Below are positions 40,900 to 50,750 of a DNA stretch of 64,000 bases, piece after piece. Source of the stretch: Vibrio taketomensis (lineage in GTDB: Bacteria > Pseudomonadota > Gammaproteobacteria > Enterobacterales > Vibrionaceae); contig NZ_AP019649.1 of assembly GCF_009938165.1 (NCBI RefSeq), forward strand, positions 2,294,001 to 2,358,000, given 5' to 3'. The position numbers were made by a program, and so were the translations under genes. The notes under the pieces were generated by a model. That model was given only the letters and a program-made list of their open reading frames with translations. It was not told the origin of the DNA and did no database searches. Position 1 is the stretch's first letter; every line of letters starts with the position of its first letter.

Positions 40900-41643
40900 C
40901 TAAATCAAGAACACCTGATAATCTTTTAACTCGGGAACTTTTTTCAACACATCCTGCTCTTGCTGTGCCATGTCATCGAGAGATTCACAGAACTCTTTGC
41001 TCTGCTGTTCTGTCTGTTTGGAATATTCCGCCATGCGCTGTTCGATACGAGCTTTCAATGCATACAACTGCTCGGACAGTTCAGTTAAATTCAGACCACC
41101 ATCTTGCTGCATCTTTTCTGACAAGACCCCCATCGCATTACCAATAAACTCATTGGTAAAAATCTCTTTCGCTTTAGCAAAATCATCGACCCACTCTTGA
41201 GTCATCTCATCGAAGCTTTGAGCTGGTAATACAAGATCGCCATTTTTGTAGTAACGTGCTTCTACATCGGCATAAAACTCTTTTACCGCTTCTTTCACAT
41301 CATCAAACGCCCCTGGGGCATCGAGACTTTGGGCAATATCGTCAATCATCTTATCTGCCAAAGCGATACTATCACTGGCAATACGTTTCGCCTGAGGGAG
41401 GTATTCATTCATCTTTTGACGATAAGCAGCGATAGCAGCCTCTTGTTCAGGGGTTAAGTTCAGCTTTTTACCATCAATAAAGACGTTATTGTCAGCATCA
41501 ACCGTTGCCACATCACCATCGGCTTGAGTGATAGCGATTTTTTCACCATCTAAAGTGACTTGATTTTGCAAATCAACACGACACTGAGCGGCATAGCTGC
41601 CGCTGCTGATCAAAATCAATGATAACGCTAGTAACTGCTTCAT
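40900..41643 (-). CDS. YggN-like DUF2884 family exported protein
   Basis: A 247-aa protein of unknown function with a signal peptide (MKQLLALSLILISSGSYAA, cleavage near residue 19), so it is probably periplasmic. After a short beta-rich N-terminus (VTLDGEKIAITQADGDVA) the rest is helical and acidic. Two cysteines (CRVDL after the signal and EFCESL near the C-terminus) could form a disulfide. The overall pattern fits the DUF2884/YggN family. It is monocistronic with its own terminator. Confidence 0.8.
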   Translation of the reverse strand: MKQLLALSLILISSGSYAAQCRVDLQNQVTLDGEKIAITQADGDVATVDADNNVFIDGKKLNLTPEQEAAIAAYRQKMNEYLPQAKRIASDSIALADKMIDDIAQSLDAPGAFDDVKEAVKEFYADVEARYYKNGDLVLPAQSFDEMTQEWVDDFAKAKEIFTNEFIGNAMGVLSEKMQQDGGLNLTELSEQLYALKARIEQRMAEYSKQTEQQSKEFCESLDDMAQQEQDVLKKVPELKDYQVFLI

Positions 41644-41704
41644 AACTTACTCTTAATCACTACTTGTCTTTACTTCACTATAACACCATTGCGAACAACA
41701 AGTG

Positions 41705-42184
41705 TTAGCGTACTGTCACTACCTGATAAACAGTTGATAAGTCGCCCATTTTAAGTACAACCTCATCGCCTTCATACGCACCCTTAAGTTGCTTTCCCAA
41801 AGGAGATTGAGTGGTAAGTAGATAGATTTTCCGCTCCTCAAAACGAACCTCAAGCCCGCCGGCACAAGGAGCAATAAAAAAGCACTGCATCATGCCTTCA
41901 TCATTCTCCAATTCAACATAAGCGCCCACACCGACAGCTTGCTCCCTATAGTCACGCATTTGAAATTGTTGGATTGAGGCGAGTTCCGCTTCGCAAGCTT
42001 GTACCCGCATAGCTTGACCATGAGCAAGATAAGAGGCTTCGAGCGCTAAAGTATCGTATTTATGTTCTGGGATGGTCTCTTCGTCCGTTGCTGCATCAAT
42101 CGCTCTTTGAGTCGATGAGCGAGCCACTTCAAGCTTATCTTGCAATGCGGCAATGATGGCATCGAAAATTGGTTGTTTATCCAT
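41705..42184 (-). CDS. GreA/GreB-family C-terminal domain protein
   Basis: A 159-aa cytoplasmic protein. Residues 1-75 are helical and could form a coiled coil; residues about 85-159 resemble the FKBP-like domain of GreA/GreB, with TTQSPLGKQLKGAYEGDEV near the end, which corresponds to the Gre motif SPIGRALLGK...GD. It is not a canonical GreA or GreB, because the N-terminal hairpin sequence differs. A role at RNA polymerase is likely by family but not shown here. Confidence 0.75.
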   Translation of the reverse strand: MDKQPIFDAIIAALQDKLEVARSSTQRAIDAATDEETIPEHKYDTLALEASYLAHGQAMRVQACEAELASIQQFQMRDYREQAVGVGAYVELENDEGMMQCFFIAPCAGGLEVRFEERKIYLLTTQSPLGKQLKGAYEGDEVVLKMGDLSTVYQVVTVR

Positions 42185-42248
42185 AGGAATTAAAGAAAGT
42201 GTTCAATAAGGCAAGAATATCACGTTGACTCAGAAGAAGCTTAATTGC

Positions 42249-43289
42249 TTAGTCTGCTCTTCCGGCTTTAACATCACGTTTAAAACAAACGAATTTCTCG
42301 CCCATTTTGCCTTTTAAGCACGTCTCGCAGCAGATACTAAAATCTTCCAGCTCCAAATAAGGATGAATATGCTCAATCGTCGTTAACTGAAAGTCAGCGA
42401 ACTTCACCTTAATCCCCTGCTTGATGATGGCTTTATCCGGACTGGCTTTGGCAAGACGCACTTCTAGCTCTGGATAGAGTTTTTCCTCTATTACTTGCCA
42501 ACACTCTTCATAGCTAGAAATATTGTGCGTGAATGTACGTTCAACCCCGACCGATTTGCGTTCTCGTTCAACAATCACTTCACGCTCATCAATACCATGG
42601 CTGCGCTTCCACAATGATTCGCCTTGGCGACCAAACTTACGTAGCAAATCACGATAATCGCTGTTCTTAATGTCTTCACAGACGAAAAAACCCGCTTGGT
42701 GCAACTTCTCTAAACTCACTTTGCCAACACCGGGAATTTTTTCCAGTGGCAGTTTATCCACCATTTGCTGTACTTGATCCGGCGGGATCACGCATTGCCC
42801 GTTAGGCTTATTGATATCTGAAGCTACTTTGGCAAGAAACTTTATTGGCGCAACGCCCGCTGAGGCAGTCAAATTGAGTTCATTAAAAATATCGCGACGT
42901 ATTGCTTCAGCGATTAAAGTTGCAGAGCCGCGACACGCCGTTGCATGAGTGACATCAAGATAGGCTTCGTCGAGTGATAACGGTTCAATGATAGGCGTGT
43001 AACGCTCAAAAATGGCTCGGATTTGTTTCGAGACTTGTTTGTATACATCCATTCGCCCAGGCACAACCAACAACTCAGGACATAATTGCAGCGCGCGTCC
43101 AGTTGGCATCGCACTACGCACGCCGAAGCTACGTGCTTGATAATTGCACGTACTAATCACTCCCCGCTGTTTTTCACTGCCACCGACGGCAAGAGGTCGG
43201 TTACGGTATTGAGGAAAATCGCGCATTTCAACAGCGGCATAAAAACAATCCATATCAACATGAATAATTTTTCGAACCAGATCTGACAT
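42249..43289 (-). CDS. dinB: DNA polymerase IV
   Basis: Y-family translesion polymerase. The 346-aa protein shows the catalytic segments IIHVDMDCFYAAVEMRD and SLDEAYLDVT with the metal-binding acidic residues, the helix-hairpin-helix KIPGVGKVSLEKL, and a little-finger domain from about residue 235. It lacks an obvious C-terminal clamp-binding peptide, ending KAGRAD. No clear LexA box was identified in the 161-base gap to the divergent GGDEF gene. Confidence 0.96.
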   Translation of the reverse strand: MSDLVRKIIHVDMDCFYAAVEMRDFPQYRNRPLAVGGSEKQRGVISTCNYQARSFGVRSAMPTGRALQLCPELLVVPGRMDVYKQVSKQIRAIFERYTPIIEPLSLDEAYLDVTHATACRGSATLIAEAIRRDIFNELNLTASAGVAPIKFLAKVASDINKPNGQCVIPPDQVQQMVDKLPLEKIPGVGKVSLEKLHQAGFFVCEDIKNSDYRDLLRKFGRQGESLWKRSHGIDEREVIVERERKSVGVERTFTHNISSYEECWQVIEEKLYPELEVRLAKASPDKAIIKQGIKVKFADFQLTTIEHIHPYLELEDFSICCETCLKGKMGEKFVCFKRDVKAGRAD

Positions 43290-43450
43290 TTGCGCCCTGA
43301 ATGGTACTGTTTAAAAACAGTATATTCAATATAACCAATAAAGAAAACCGATATTCTTTACACAAGTATCATTTACGCTACCAGTCGTTAGCGCTGACGA
43401 TCATAACTCCCTATGATGGTTGACATAATTCAGTAGCAGATGGATGTCGC

Positions 43451-44665
43451 GTGAATAAGAAAATTTTACTGATTGAGGATAGCCTTACCTTTAGAAACTA
43501 CTTGGAACTGCAATTAACGCAGGCTGGCTATGACGTATTCAGTGCCGTTAACATTGCAGAAGCACGAGAAATTCTCGCTCATCAGCCTGATTTTTTGTGC
43601 TGTATCCTCGATTTTTGCCTACCTGATGGACCCAATGGGGAGGCCATTGAGTTAGCACTAACTTACCAACATAAAGTCATCGTGCTTAGTGCTCGCTTTC
43701 AAGCTGAAGTCCGTGAACAGATGCTGGCAAAAGGTGTTGTCGATTATTTACTTAAAGACAATACCGCTTCTGTATCTTATTTACTCGCGCTAGTGCAAAG
43801 ACTTGAAAAGAACAAACACCACAAATGCCTCGTTGTCGATGATTCCGTTACTATTCGCAATCATGTAGTGCAATTACTTCAGCACCAATATATCGATACC
43901 ATTGAGGCGGAAAATGGTGAGCAAGCACTTACCCTGTTGAAGCAAGATCCTGCGATTACCTTTGTCATTACTGATCATGACATGCCAGAAAAAGATGGTA
44001 TCGCGATGATTCAAGAAATACGTCAAACATGGAATAGAAATCAACTCGCTGTACTTGGGTTGTCGGCCTCCGATGACCCAATTTTAACAGCTCAATTCCT
44101 CAAAGCTGGGGCAAACGATTTTTTGAATAAACCCTTTCATCCAGAAGAGTTCTATTGCCGAATTCATCAAATTCTCGATATGAAAGAGGCAAATGATGAG
44201 CTTTATCGTATGGCCAATCAAGACGCCCTTACTGGTTTGTGGAATCGTCGCTACCTGTTTAACCAAGCCTGTAATGGTTGCCAGGACAGAAATATCGCGA
44301 TGCTAGATATCGACCATTTTAAGCAAGTTAATGACACCTATGGGCATGATGGTGGCGATAGTGCTCTTATCACGATCGCTAAAATTTTACAGCTCTATTT
44401 TCCGGAAGATGTGGTAGCACGATTTGGCGGAGAGGAGTTTTGCATTCAAGCATGTGGCGAGTTCGATAACTTTGTTGAACGACTCGATAAACTGAGACAG
44501 CGCGTAGAACAAACGACCATTTATCACAATGGTACCGAAATTCGTGTCACCATCAGCATTGGCGTTGCTATAGCTCAGCCCTCATTGGATACACAGATTA
44601 AGTTAGCTGATGACAGGCTCTATATGGCTAAAGAGAACGGTCGCAATAGAGTGATCGCTCACTAA
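43451..44665 (+). CDS. Response regulator with two receiver domains and a GGDEF domain
   Basis: Predicted diguanylate cyclase of 404 aa, GTG start. REC1 (about 1-118) has the phospho-acceptor D54 in CILDFCLPDG. REC2 (about 124-245) has D175 in VITDHDMPEKDG. The GGDEF domain (about 255-404) has an intact GGEEF at 326-330 and GLWNRRYLFN, so it is likely active. The residues before it (FPEDVVARF) lack the Arg of the RxxD inhibitory site, so product inhibition may be absent. No partner kinase gene is adjacent. dinB is divergent. Confidence 0.92.
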   Translation: MNKKILLIEDSLTFRNYLELQLTQAGYDVFSAVNIAEAREILAHQPDFLCCILDFCLPDGPNGEAIELALTYQHKVIVLSARFQAEVREQMLAKGVVDYLLKDNTASVSYLLALVQRLEKNKHHKCLVVDDSVTIRNHVVQLLQHQYIDTIEAENGEQALTLLKQDPAITFVITDHDMPEKDGIAMIQEIRQTWNRNQLAVLGLSASDDPILTAQFLKAGANDFLNKPFHPEEFYCRIHQILDMKEANDELYRMANQDALTGLWNRRYLFNQACNGCQDRNIAMLDIDHFKQVNDTYGHDGGDSALITIAKILQLYFPEDVVARFGGEEFCIQACGEFDNFVERLDKLRQRVEQTTIYHNGTEIRVTISIGVAIAQPSLDTQIKLADDRLYMAKENGRNRVIAH

Positions 44666-44678
44666 CTTTTATCAACAC

Positions 44679-44705
44679 AAAAAAACCGGCAAACGCCGGT
44701 TTTTC
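44679..44705. terminator. Bidirectional terminator between the GGDEF gene and nqrM
   Basis: AAAAACCGGC pairs with GCCGGTTTTT across an AAAC loop, between convergent genes. Confidence 0.9.
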
Positions 44706-44721
44706 TTAAACTGTCACCTGA

Positions 44722-44955
44722 TTAGGCAATACGGTCTTTTTCCCACGCCGCCAATTTTTCTGCACGAGCCGCTGCGCGAGCTTCACGCTTTTTACGTGCA
44801 TCACAAGGTTCAGGACAGTTACATACCTTTTCGATACCCACTGACCCAAGGCCGCCACAACTGCCTTTTACCACCTTCTTTTGGAAAATATAACCCACCG
44901 CCATCGCAGCGATAACTGCCAAGAAGACGCCGAAAGTAATCAGAAATGTATTCAT
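44722..44955 (-). CDS. nqrM: Na+-NQR maturation protein NqrM
   Basis: Small membrane protein needed to assemble active Na+-NQR, probably by delivering Fe. The start MNTFLITFGVFLAVIAAMAVGY (ATG 44953-44955) gives 77 aa: one N-terminal membrane segment, then a Cys-rich segment with four Cys (KGSCGGLGSVGIEKVCNCPEPC) and a charged tail. It follows apbE in the nqr locus, the standard context. Confidence 0.95.
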   Translation of the reverse strand: MNTFLITFGVFLAVIAAMAVGYIFQKKVVKGSCGGLGSVGIEKVCNCPEPCDARKKREARAAARAEKLAAWEKDRIA

Positions 44956-44977
44956 ATTGATTCGCTCACTTAGCTCA

Positions 44978-45982
44978 TTATTTATTGATATATGGCTTAT
45001 AGGCATCAGATGCCAGCTCTTTGAAGCCATCTGGTGTTTTGATAATCATGAAAACTGGAATGTTGTTTTCATTGGCAATCTCAATACCACGCTTTTCGCC
45101 TAACACCATCAAACCTGTTGCCAGACCATCTGCTGTCATTGATGATGGGTTAAGAACCGTTACTGACACCACTTTATGATTGATTGGTTTGCCAGTCTTA
45201 GGATTAATGATATGCGAATAACGCACACCATTGCTTTCAAAATAGTTACGGTAATCGCCACTGGTTGCAATCGCCATATCACCCGGCTCGATGATCTCTT
45301 GGATACTGCGTTCATTCACGGTTGGCTTTTCAATCGCAATACGCCAAGGTATACCTTCACGGTTTACCCCTTTTAGACGCATCTCACCACCGACTTCTAC
45401 CATGTAGTTTTTAATGCCTTCTGATTGAAGGTAATCAGCCACCACATCGACACCCCAGCCTTTAGCAATCGGTGATAAGTCAACATACAAGCCTGGAATG
45501 TCTTTAGACAGTTTATTGCCCTCAAGTGATAGATGATGGATACCCACATTCACACGACGCGCAGCGAGTTCTTCATCGCTTGGTACCACATCAGGACGCG
45601 CTTCGGGGCCAAAACCCCAAAGGTTAACTAACGGCCCAACGGTAACATCCAAACCACCTTCAGTAAGACCGTTAAGGCGAATTGCTTCTTTCACCACTGT
45701 TGTCATCTCTGGTGAGATTTCTACCGGATCATTGGCTTGATGCTGGTTAAAACGGCTCAATTCCGAATTTTCTCGGTAAGTCGACATCTGATCATTAACC
45801 TTCTCTAACAGGCGGTCAATTTCAGTTTGTAGCGCTTCCGGAGTTGGTAACCCTTCTTGCTCGATATACTTAATATTATAAGTGGTCCCCATCGTAGGAC
45901 CAGTTAGATGAATTTGTTCTACAGGCTGCTCACAACCGGCCAGCACCAAAAGAGAAGCAAATGCAACAAGCCACTTTTTCAC
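44978..45982 (-). CDS. apbE: FAD:protein FMN transferase ApbE (lipoprotein)
   Basis: Attaches FMN covalently to Thr of NqrB and NqrC, using FAD as donor. The 334-aa precursor has a lipobox (LLVLAGC, Cys at about 17), so it is a lipoprotein acting outside the cytoplasmic membrane. Family segments include GPTMGTTYNIKY, VGPLVNLWGFGPEARP, DLSPIAKGWGVD, VEVGGEMRLKG and the metal-binding SMTADGLATGLMV. It follows nqrF, separated by a terminator hairpin and an 84-bp inverted repeat. Confidence 0.96.
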   Translation of the reverse strand: MKKWLVAFASLLVLAGCEQPVEQIHLTGPTMGTTYNIKYIEQEGLPTPEALQTEIDRLLEKVNDQMSTYRENSELSRFNQHQANDPVEISPEMTTVVKEAIRLNGLTEGGLDVTVGPLVNLWGFGPEARPDVVPSDEELAARRVNVGIHHLSLEGNKLSKDIPGLYVDLSPIAKGWGVDVVADYLQSEGIKNYMVEVGGEMRLKGVNREGIPWRIAIEKPTVNERSIQEIIEPGDMAIATSGDYRNYFESNGVRYSHIINPKTGKPINHKVVSVTVLNPSSMTADGLATGLMVLGEKRGIEIANENNIPVFMIIKTPDGFKELASDAYKPYINK

Positions 45983-46082
45983 TTGTTTACTCCTATCTCA
46001 AAAAAGAAAACATAAGAAAACTATCGAATACAACCACTGTTGCTATTCATCCGCTCTCTTATATTCACTAAGTTAATAAAAT

Positions 46083-46108
46083 TATGGCTGACACAAACGT
46101 CAGCCATA
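46083..46108 (-). terminator. Intrinsic terminator after nqrF
   Basis: TATGGCTGAC pairs perfectly with GTCAGCCATA across ACAAAC. On the minus strand the hairpin is followed by ATTTTATT. It separates nqrABCDEF from apbE-nqrM. Confidence 0.75.
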
Positions 46109-46137
46109 TTAGATGGTAATTTCGAGTAGTTGTCGCG

Positions 46138-46221
46138 GTAGCTAGGCAGTAGTGTCTACTTATCGCTATGAGCATAGATAACTATGTGATTAGCGTAAGT
46201 TGACACTACTAACAACGCTAC
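46138..46221. repeat. 84-bp imperfect inverted repeat between nqrF and apbE
   Basis: Two 40-base arms (46138-46177 and 46182-46221) around an ATAA centre. Paired blocks include GTAGC/GCTAC, AGTAGTGTC/GACACTACT, ACTTA/TAAGT, CGCTA/TAGCG and CATAG/CTATG. No ORF lies in it. It may be a miniature repeat element (REP- or MITE-like) or an RNA-stabilising hairpin in the nqr transcript. Confidence 0.6.
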
Positions 46222-46241
46222 AGTGTCAAATACGAAGAAAT

Positions 46242-47465
46242 TTAGCCACCGAAGTCATCTAGAAGAATGTTCTCATCTTCTACACCAAGATCTTTCAGCA
46301 TGCCGATAACAGCTGCGTTCATCATCGGTGGACCACACATGTAGTATTCACAGTCTTCTGGCGCTTCGTGATCACGTAGGTAGTTCTCGTAAAGCACGTT
46401 ATGAATGAAGCCTGTGTAACCATCCCAGTTATCTTCTGGTAGTGGATCAGACAGTGCACAGTGCCATACAAAGTTTTCGTTCTCTGCCGCTAGGCCGTCG
46501 AAATCTTCTACGTAGAACATCTCACGTTTAGAACGCGCACCGTACCAGTAAGACATCTTACGAGTAGACTTAAGACGCTTAAGTTGGTCAAAGATGTGCG
46601 AACGCATTGGTGCCATACCTGCACCACCACCAACGAATACCATTTCTGCATCCGTTTCTTTCGCGAAGAACTCTCCGAATGGACCAGAAATTGTACACTT
46701 ATCGCCCTCTTTAAGAGACCAAATAAACGAAGACATGATACCTGGTGGTACGTCTGGGTTATTTGGTGGCGGAGTTGCGATACGTACGTTTAGCATGATG
46801 ATGCCGTGCTCTTCTGGGTAGTTAGCCATAGAATATGCACGAATCGTTTCTTCATTCACTTTAGACTCGTAACGGAACAGGTTGAACTTGTCCCAATCTT
46901 CACGATATTCCTCAGGAACGTCAAAATCTGCGTATTTCACGTGGTGAGCAGGCGCTTCAATCTGGATGTAACCACCAGCACGGAAAGGTACTGATTCGCC
47001 ATCTGGAATTTGTAGCTTAAGCTCTTTGATGAATGTTGCTTTGTTATCGTTAGAGATAACCGTACATTCCCACTTCTTAACGCCGAAGATTTCTTCTGGA
47101 AGCTCGATGTCCATGTCAGTTTTCACTGCCACTTGACACGCTAGACGCTCACCTTCACGTGCTTCACCTTTAGTAATATGGTCAAGCTCGGTAGGTAGGA
47201 TGTCACCACCGCCAGATTTAACTTTTACACGACACTGGCCACATGAGCCACCGCCACCACAAGCAGAAGATACGAATACGCCAGCACCTGCTAGAGCAGT
47301 CAGTAGCTTGCCGCCTGGTTGTGTAACGATCGCTTTATCAGCGTCACCGTTCACAGAAATTGTAATGTCACCTGTTGGTACTAGCTTAGATTTAGCGAAA
47401 AGAATCACTAAAACTAGCGCCAGTATAATCAGGGTAAACATTACTACAAAAATAATAGTAGACAT
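46242..47465 (-). CDS. nqrF: Na+-NQR subunit F (NADH dehydrogenase, 2Fe-2S and FAD)
   Basis: Entry point for electrons from NADH into the sodium pump. The 407-aa protein has one N-terminal membrane helix (3-24), a 2Fe-2S ferredoxin domain with C69, C75, C78 and C110 ([11 protein letters not shown] and ERLACQV), an FAD domain ([11 protein letters not shown]) and an NADH domain ([24 protein letters not shown]). Last gene of the nqr operon proper. Confidence 0.98.
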   Translation of the reverse strand: MSTIIFVVMFTLIILALVLVILFAKSKLVPTGDITISVNGDADKAIVTQPGGKLLTALAGAGVFVSSACGGGGSCGQCRVKVKSGGGDILPTELDHITKGEAREGERLACQVAVKTDMDIELPEEIFGVKKWECTVISNDNKATFIKELKLQIPDGESVPFRAGGYIQIEAPAHHVKYADFDVPEEYREDWDKFNLFRYESKVNEETIRAYSMANYPEEHGIIMLNVRIATPPPNNPDVPPGIMSSFIWSLKEGDKCTISGPFGEFFAKETDAEMVFVGGGAGMAPMRSHIFDQLKRLKSTRKMSYWYGARSKREMFYVEDFDGLAAENENFVWHCALSDPLPEDNWDGYTGFIHNVLYENYLRDHEAPEDCEYYMCGPPMMNAAVIGMLKDLGVEDENILLDDFGG

Positions 47466-47498
47466 TAACTATTCCTTATTTGCTGCGGTTTACCCGAC

Positions 47499-48089
47499 TT
47501 ACAGTTGAACACCAGAGAAAGACATAAAGCCCAACGCCATTAGACCTACAGTGATGAACGTGATACCAAGACCGCGTAGACCAGGAGGAACGTCAGAGTA
47601 CTTCATTTTCTCACGGATACCTGCAAGAGCAACAATTGCTAGCATCCAGCCCACACCGGAACCGAAACCATACACGATAGATTCAGCAAAGTTGTAGTCA
47701 CGTTGTACCATGAATGATACGCCATCGACAGATTACACAGATCAGCGGATCAGGAAGATGCCTAGCGCGTTGTACAAAGGTGGGAAGAAACGGTCTAAAA
47801 CCATCTCTAGGATTTGTACAAGTGCTGCGATTACACCGATAAAGGTGATGAAGTTTAGGAATGTTAAATCCACACCAGCAACCAATGCATTTTCTTTCAA
47901 TACATAGGTATAAACTAGGTTGTTAACCGGTACCGCAATTGTTAGAACAACAACTACAGCAACGCCTAGACCGAAAGATGTCTTAACTTTCTTAGATACG
48001 GCAAGGAAAGTACACATACCTAGGAAGAAAGACAAAGCCATGTTTTCGATGAAAATCGATTTAACTAACAGACTAATGTAATGTTCCAT
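47499..48089 (-). pseudogene. nqrE: Na+-NQR subunit E, disrupted in this sequence
   Basis: Membrane subunit of Na+-NQR with six helices; conserved Cys residues coordinate an intramembrane Fe centre with NqrD. The N-terminal 115 residues (47742-48089) are intact to NALGIFL, and the C-terminus from [16 protein letters not shown] (47499-47711) is intact and in the same frame. Between them, about 47715-47747 is scrambled: the expected PLITVNCAIFGG codons are replaced by a shorter sequence with TGA and TAA stops, a net loss of 6 bases. The lost stretch includes a Cys. It may be an assembly error or a real inactivation. Confidence 0.88.
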
Positions 48090-48096
48090 GTCGTCC

Positions 48097-48729
48097 TTAC
48101 TCCTTCGCTTCTACTTGTTCTGGTTTCAGAATACGGATTGCCCAGATCATGAAGCCGATTAGGAAGAATGCTGATGGTGCTAGTAGCATCAGACCGTTTG
48201 GCTGGTACCAACCACCATTGTTCACTAGAGGAAGCACTTCCATACCAAACAGTTTGCCTGAGCCAAACAGTTCACGGAAGAACGCCACTGTGATAAGAAC
48301 GAAACCGTAACCAAGACCGTTACCGATACCATCAATAAATGATGGGATTGGCTCTGATTTCATTGCGAAAGCTTCAGCACGACCCATTACGATACAGTTC
48401 GTAATGATAAGGCCTACGAATACAGATAGCTGCTTAGAGATATCGTATAGGTATGCTTTCAACACTTGGTCTACCACGATTACTAATGATGCGATAATTG
48501 CCATCTGAACGATGATACGCACACTGTTAGGAATGTGATTACGGATTAGTGAAACAAACAAGTTAGAGAAAGCAGTAACGAACATTACCGCTAGCGTCAT
48601 AACAAATGCTGTTTCTAGTTTAGTTGTTACTGCAAGAGCAGAACAAACACCAAGAACCTGCAGCGCGATTGGGTTGTTATCCAACACCGGCGCCATAATG
48701 CTCTTTTTAATGTTTTGTGCACTAGACAT
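48097..48729 (-). CDS. nqrD: Na+-NQR subunit D
   Basis: Integral membrane subunit of the sodium-pumping NADH:quinone reductase, homologous to NqrE and RnfE. The 210-aa protein has six predicted membrane helices and the conserved segments [15 protein letters not shown] and [17 protein letters not shown], each with a Cys that holds the intramembrane Fe centre. It overlaps nqrC by one base and is 7 bases from nqrE. Confidence 0.98.
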   Translation of the reverse strand: MSSAQNIKKSIMAPVLDNNPIALQVLGVCSALAVTTKLETAFVMTLAVMFVTAFSNLFVSLIRNHIPNSVRIIVQMAIIASLVIVVDQVLKAYLYDISKQLSVFVGLIITNCIVMGRAEAFAMKSEPIPSFIDGIGNGLGYGFVLITVAFFRELFGSGKLFGMEVLPLVNNGGWYQPNGLMLLAPSAFFLIGFMIWAIRILKPEQVEAKE

Positions 48730-49514
48730 TAGTTCAGACCTCCGTCACGTACTTTTGCAAGGAATGGACCGTAGCCCAATTTACCAAACCAAAAGTCGAA
48801 TGTGCCCTGAACACCATTACCAGTTAGTGTTGCGCCTGATAGGCCATCAACACCGTGCTCAGAACCTGCTGGTGCGCCACCTTTTACAATCTTGATTGCA
48901 GGATTGTGGTTTTCGTCGAATAGTTTCTTACCAACGAAAAGGTTACGCCAAGCTGGGTTCTCAACTTCACCACCAAGCCCCGGAGTTTCACCTTGCTCGT
49001 AGTAAGTGATACCTGCAATTGTGTTACCGTCAATTTCTACAGCTACGAAAGCGTACATCATTGACCATAGACCAGTACCGTGTACTGGAATGATCACTTT
49101 CGATACTTTGTCGCCTTGTTTAACTAGGTAAACAATACCAGTGTCAGCACGACGAATGATCTTCGCTTTGTCGTCTTCAGCACTTAGCTTCATTGACTCA
49201 GCTGGATTTTTCGCTGCGGCACGTTGGTTGTAAGTGTCTGCCGTTGAACCGTCTTTTGCAGTATCAACGAAGTCACCCGTTTTGAAGTCAACCAAACGAG
49301 GCTCAATGTACTCTTTGTAAAGAGTAGGGATACTTTGGCCTTCAGTTTGAATACCAGCGACTTCGATGATTTTAGATTGCTTATCTAGCACAGCGTTTTC
49401 TTGTTGCTTGCTGCGTAGAGCAACCGCCGCAGTTGATACTACGATTGAGCACACTAGGCTCAATGCAATAACAACAAACAGCGTCTTTTTAATGCTATCG
49501 TTATTACTTGCCAT
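48729..49514 (-). CDS. nqrC: Na+-NQR subunit C (covalent FMN)
   Basis: Subunit carrying one covalently bound FMN, attached by ApbE to Thr in the motif SGATLTGNG near residue 225. The 261-aa protein has a single N-terminal membrane helix (about 12-34) and a large periplasmic domain. It overlaps nqrB by 11 bases, consistent with coupled translation. Confidence 0.98.
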   Translation of the reverse strand: MASNNDSIKKTLFVVIALSLVCSIVVSTAAVALRSKQQENAVLDKQSKIIEVAGIQTEGQSIPTLYKEYIEPRLVDFKTGDFVDTAKDGSTADTYNQRAAAKNPAESMKLSAEDDKAKIIRRADTGIVYLVKQGDKVSKVIIPVHGTGLWSMMYAFVAVEIDGNTIAGITYYEQGETPGLGGEVENPAWRNLFVGKKLFDENHNPAIKIVKGGAPAGSEHGVDGLSGATLTGNGVQGTFDFWFGKLGYGPFLAKVRDGGLN

Positions 49515-50745
49515 AGCGTGCTAGTCTCCGCTTGATGTTCTTCTCGATGACTACATGGTCAAACAATGGTGCAAATAGGTTTGCGAATAGAATCGCCAGC
49601 ATCATACCTTCTGGGTATGCTGGGTTAACTACGCGAACTAACACACACATCACGCCGATCAAAATACCGTACCACCATTTACCACCGTTGGTGAATGATG
49701 CCGATACAGGGTCAGTTGCCATGAAGAACATACCGAATGCGAAGCCACCTAGGACTAGGTGCCAGTGCCAAGGCATGCTGAACATTGGGTTAGTATCTGA
49801 ACCGATAACGTTGAATAGTGTTGAAGTAGCAATCATACCGATCATTACACCAGCGATAATGCGCCAAGAAGCGATTCGCATGTAAACGATCATTGCTGCA
49901 CCAATCATTAGTGCTAGCGTCGATACTTCACCAATTGAACCTGGAATGTTACCGATGAAAGCATCCATCCAAGTAATTGGAGCACCAGTGATAGTGTTTA
50001 CTAGCGCACCGTTACCACCTTGAGCCCATTGGCTTAGTGCTGTTGCACCTGAGAAGCCATCCGCTGCCGTCCAAACTAGATCACCCGAGATTTGACCTGG
50101 GTAAGCAAAGAAAAGGAAAGCACGGCCAGCAAGAGCTGGGTTTAGGAAGTTACGGCCTGTACCACCAAAGATCTCTTTAGCGACTACAACACCAAAGGTA
50201 ATACCCAGCGCTGCTTGCCATAGAGGTAGAGTTGGCGGAACAATCAATGCGAACAGAATCGAAGTTACGAAGAAACCTTCGTTTACTTCATGCTTACGCA
50301 CCATACAGAACAATACTTCCCAGAAACCACCCACAAGGAATACCGTTGCGTAGATTGGTAGGAAGTAAGTTGCACCTAGTAGCATTTTGCTGCCAACACC
50401 TGCATCAGCAGCCATTGTGCCGCCAAGCATTTCAGTTAGCCAGTAGTGCCAGTTACCTGCCACAACTGCTGCTAGTTGCTCACCAGTGTATAAATGGTTA
50501 AGTGCTGCGATAGCTTGGCCACCCGCGTTGTACATACCCCAGAACATTGCTGGGAATACCGCGAACCAAACCATGATCATGATACGTTTCAAGTCAACGC
50601 TATCACGAACATGCGCACTACGTTTTGTTACTGTGCCAGGAGTGTAGAACAGGGTTGCAGTTGCTTCGTACAAAGCAAACCACTTCTCATGCTTACCGCC
50701 GGGCTCAAAATGATGCTCGATGTCTTCAAAAAACTTTTTAAGCAT
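49504..50745 (-). CDS. nqrB: Na+-NQR subunit B (covalent FMN, riboflavin)
   Basis: Main membrane subunit, forming the sodium channel and quinone site. The start [22 protein letters not shown] (ATG 50743-50745) gives 413 aa with about ten membrane helices. The FMN attachment motif is SGATALSQW (Thr near 235). A large cytoplasmic N-terminal segment precedes the first helix. It starts 5 bases after nqrA. Confidence 0.97.
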   Translation of the reverse strand: MLKKFFEDIEHHFEPGGKHEKWFALYEATATLFYTPGTVTKRSAHVRDSVDLKRIMIMVWFAVFPAMFWGMYNAGGQAIAALNHLYTGEQLAAVVAGNWHYWLTEMLGGTMAADAGVGSKMLLGATYFLPIYATVFLVGGFWEVLFCMVRKHEVNEGFFVTSILFALIVPPTLPLWQAALGITFGVVVAKEIFGGTGRNFLNPALAGRAFLFFAYPGQISGDLVWTAADGFSGATALSQWAQGGNGALVNTITGAPITWMDAFIGNIPGSIGEVSTLALMIGAAMIVYMRIASWRIIAGVMIGMIATSTLFNVIGSDTNPMFSMPWHWHLVLGGFAFGMFFMATDPVSASFTNGGKWWYGILIGVMCVLVRVVNPAYPEGMMLAILFANLFAPLFDHVVIEKNIKRRLARYGK

Positions 50746-50750
50746 TGGAA

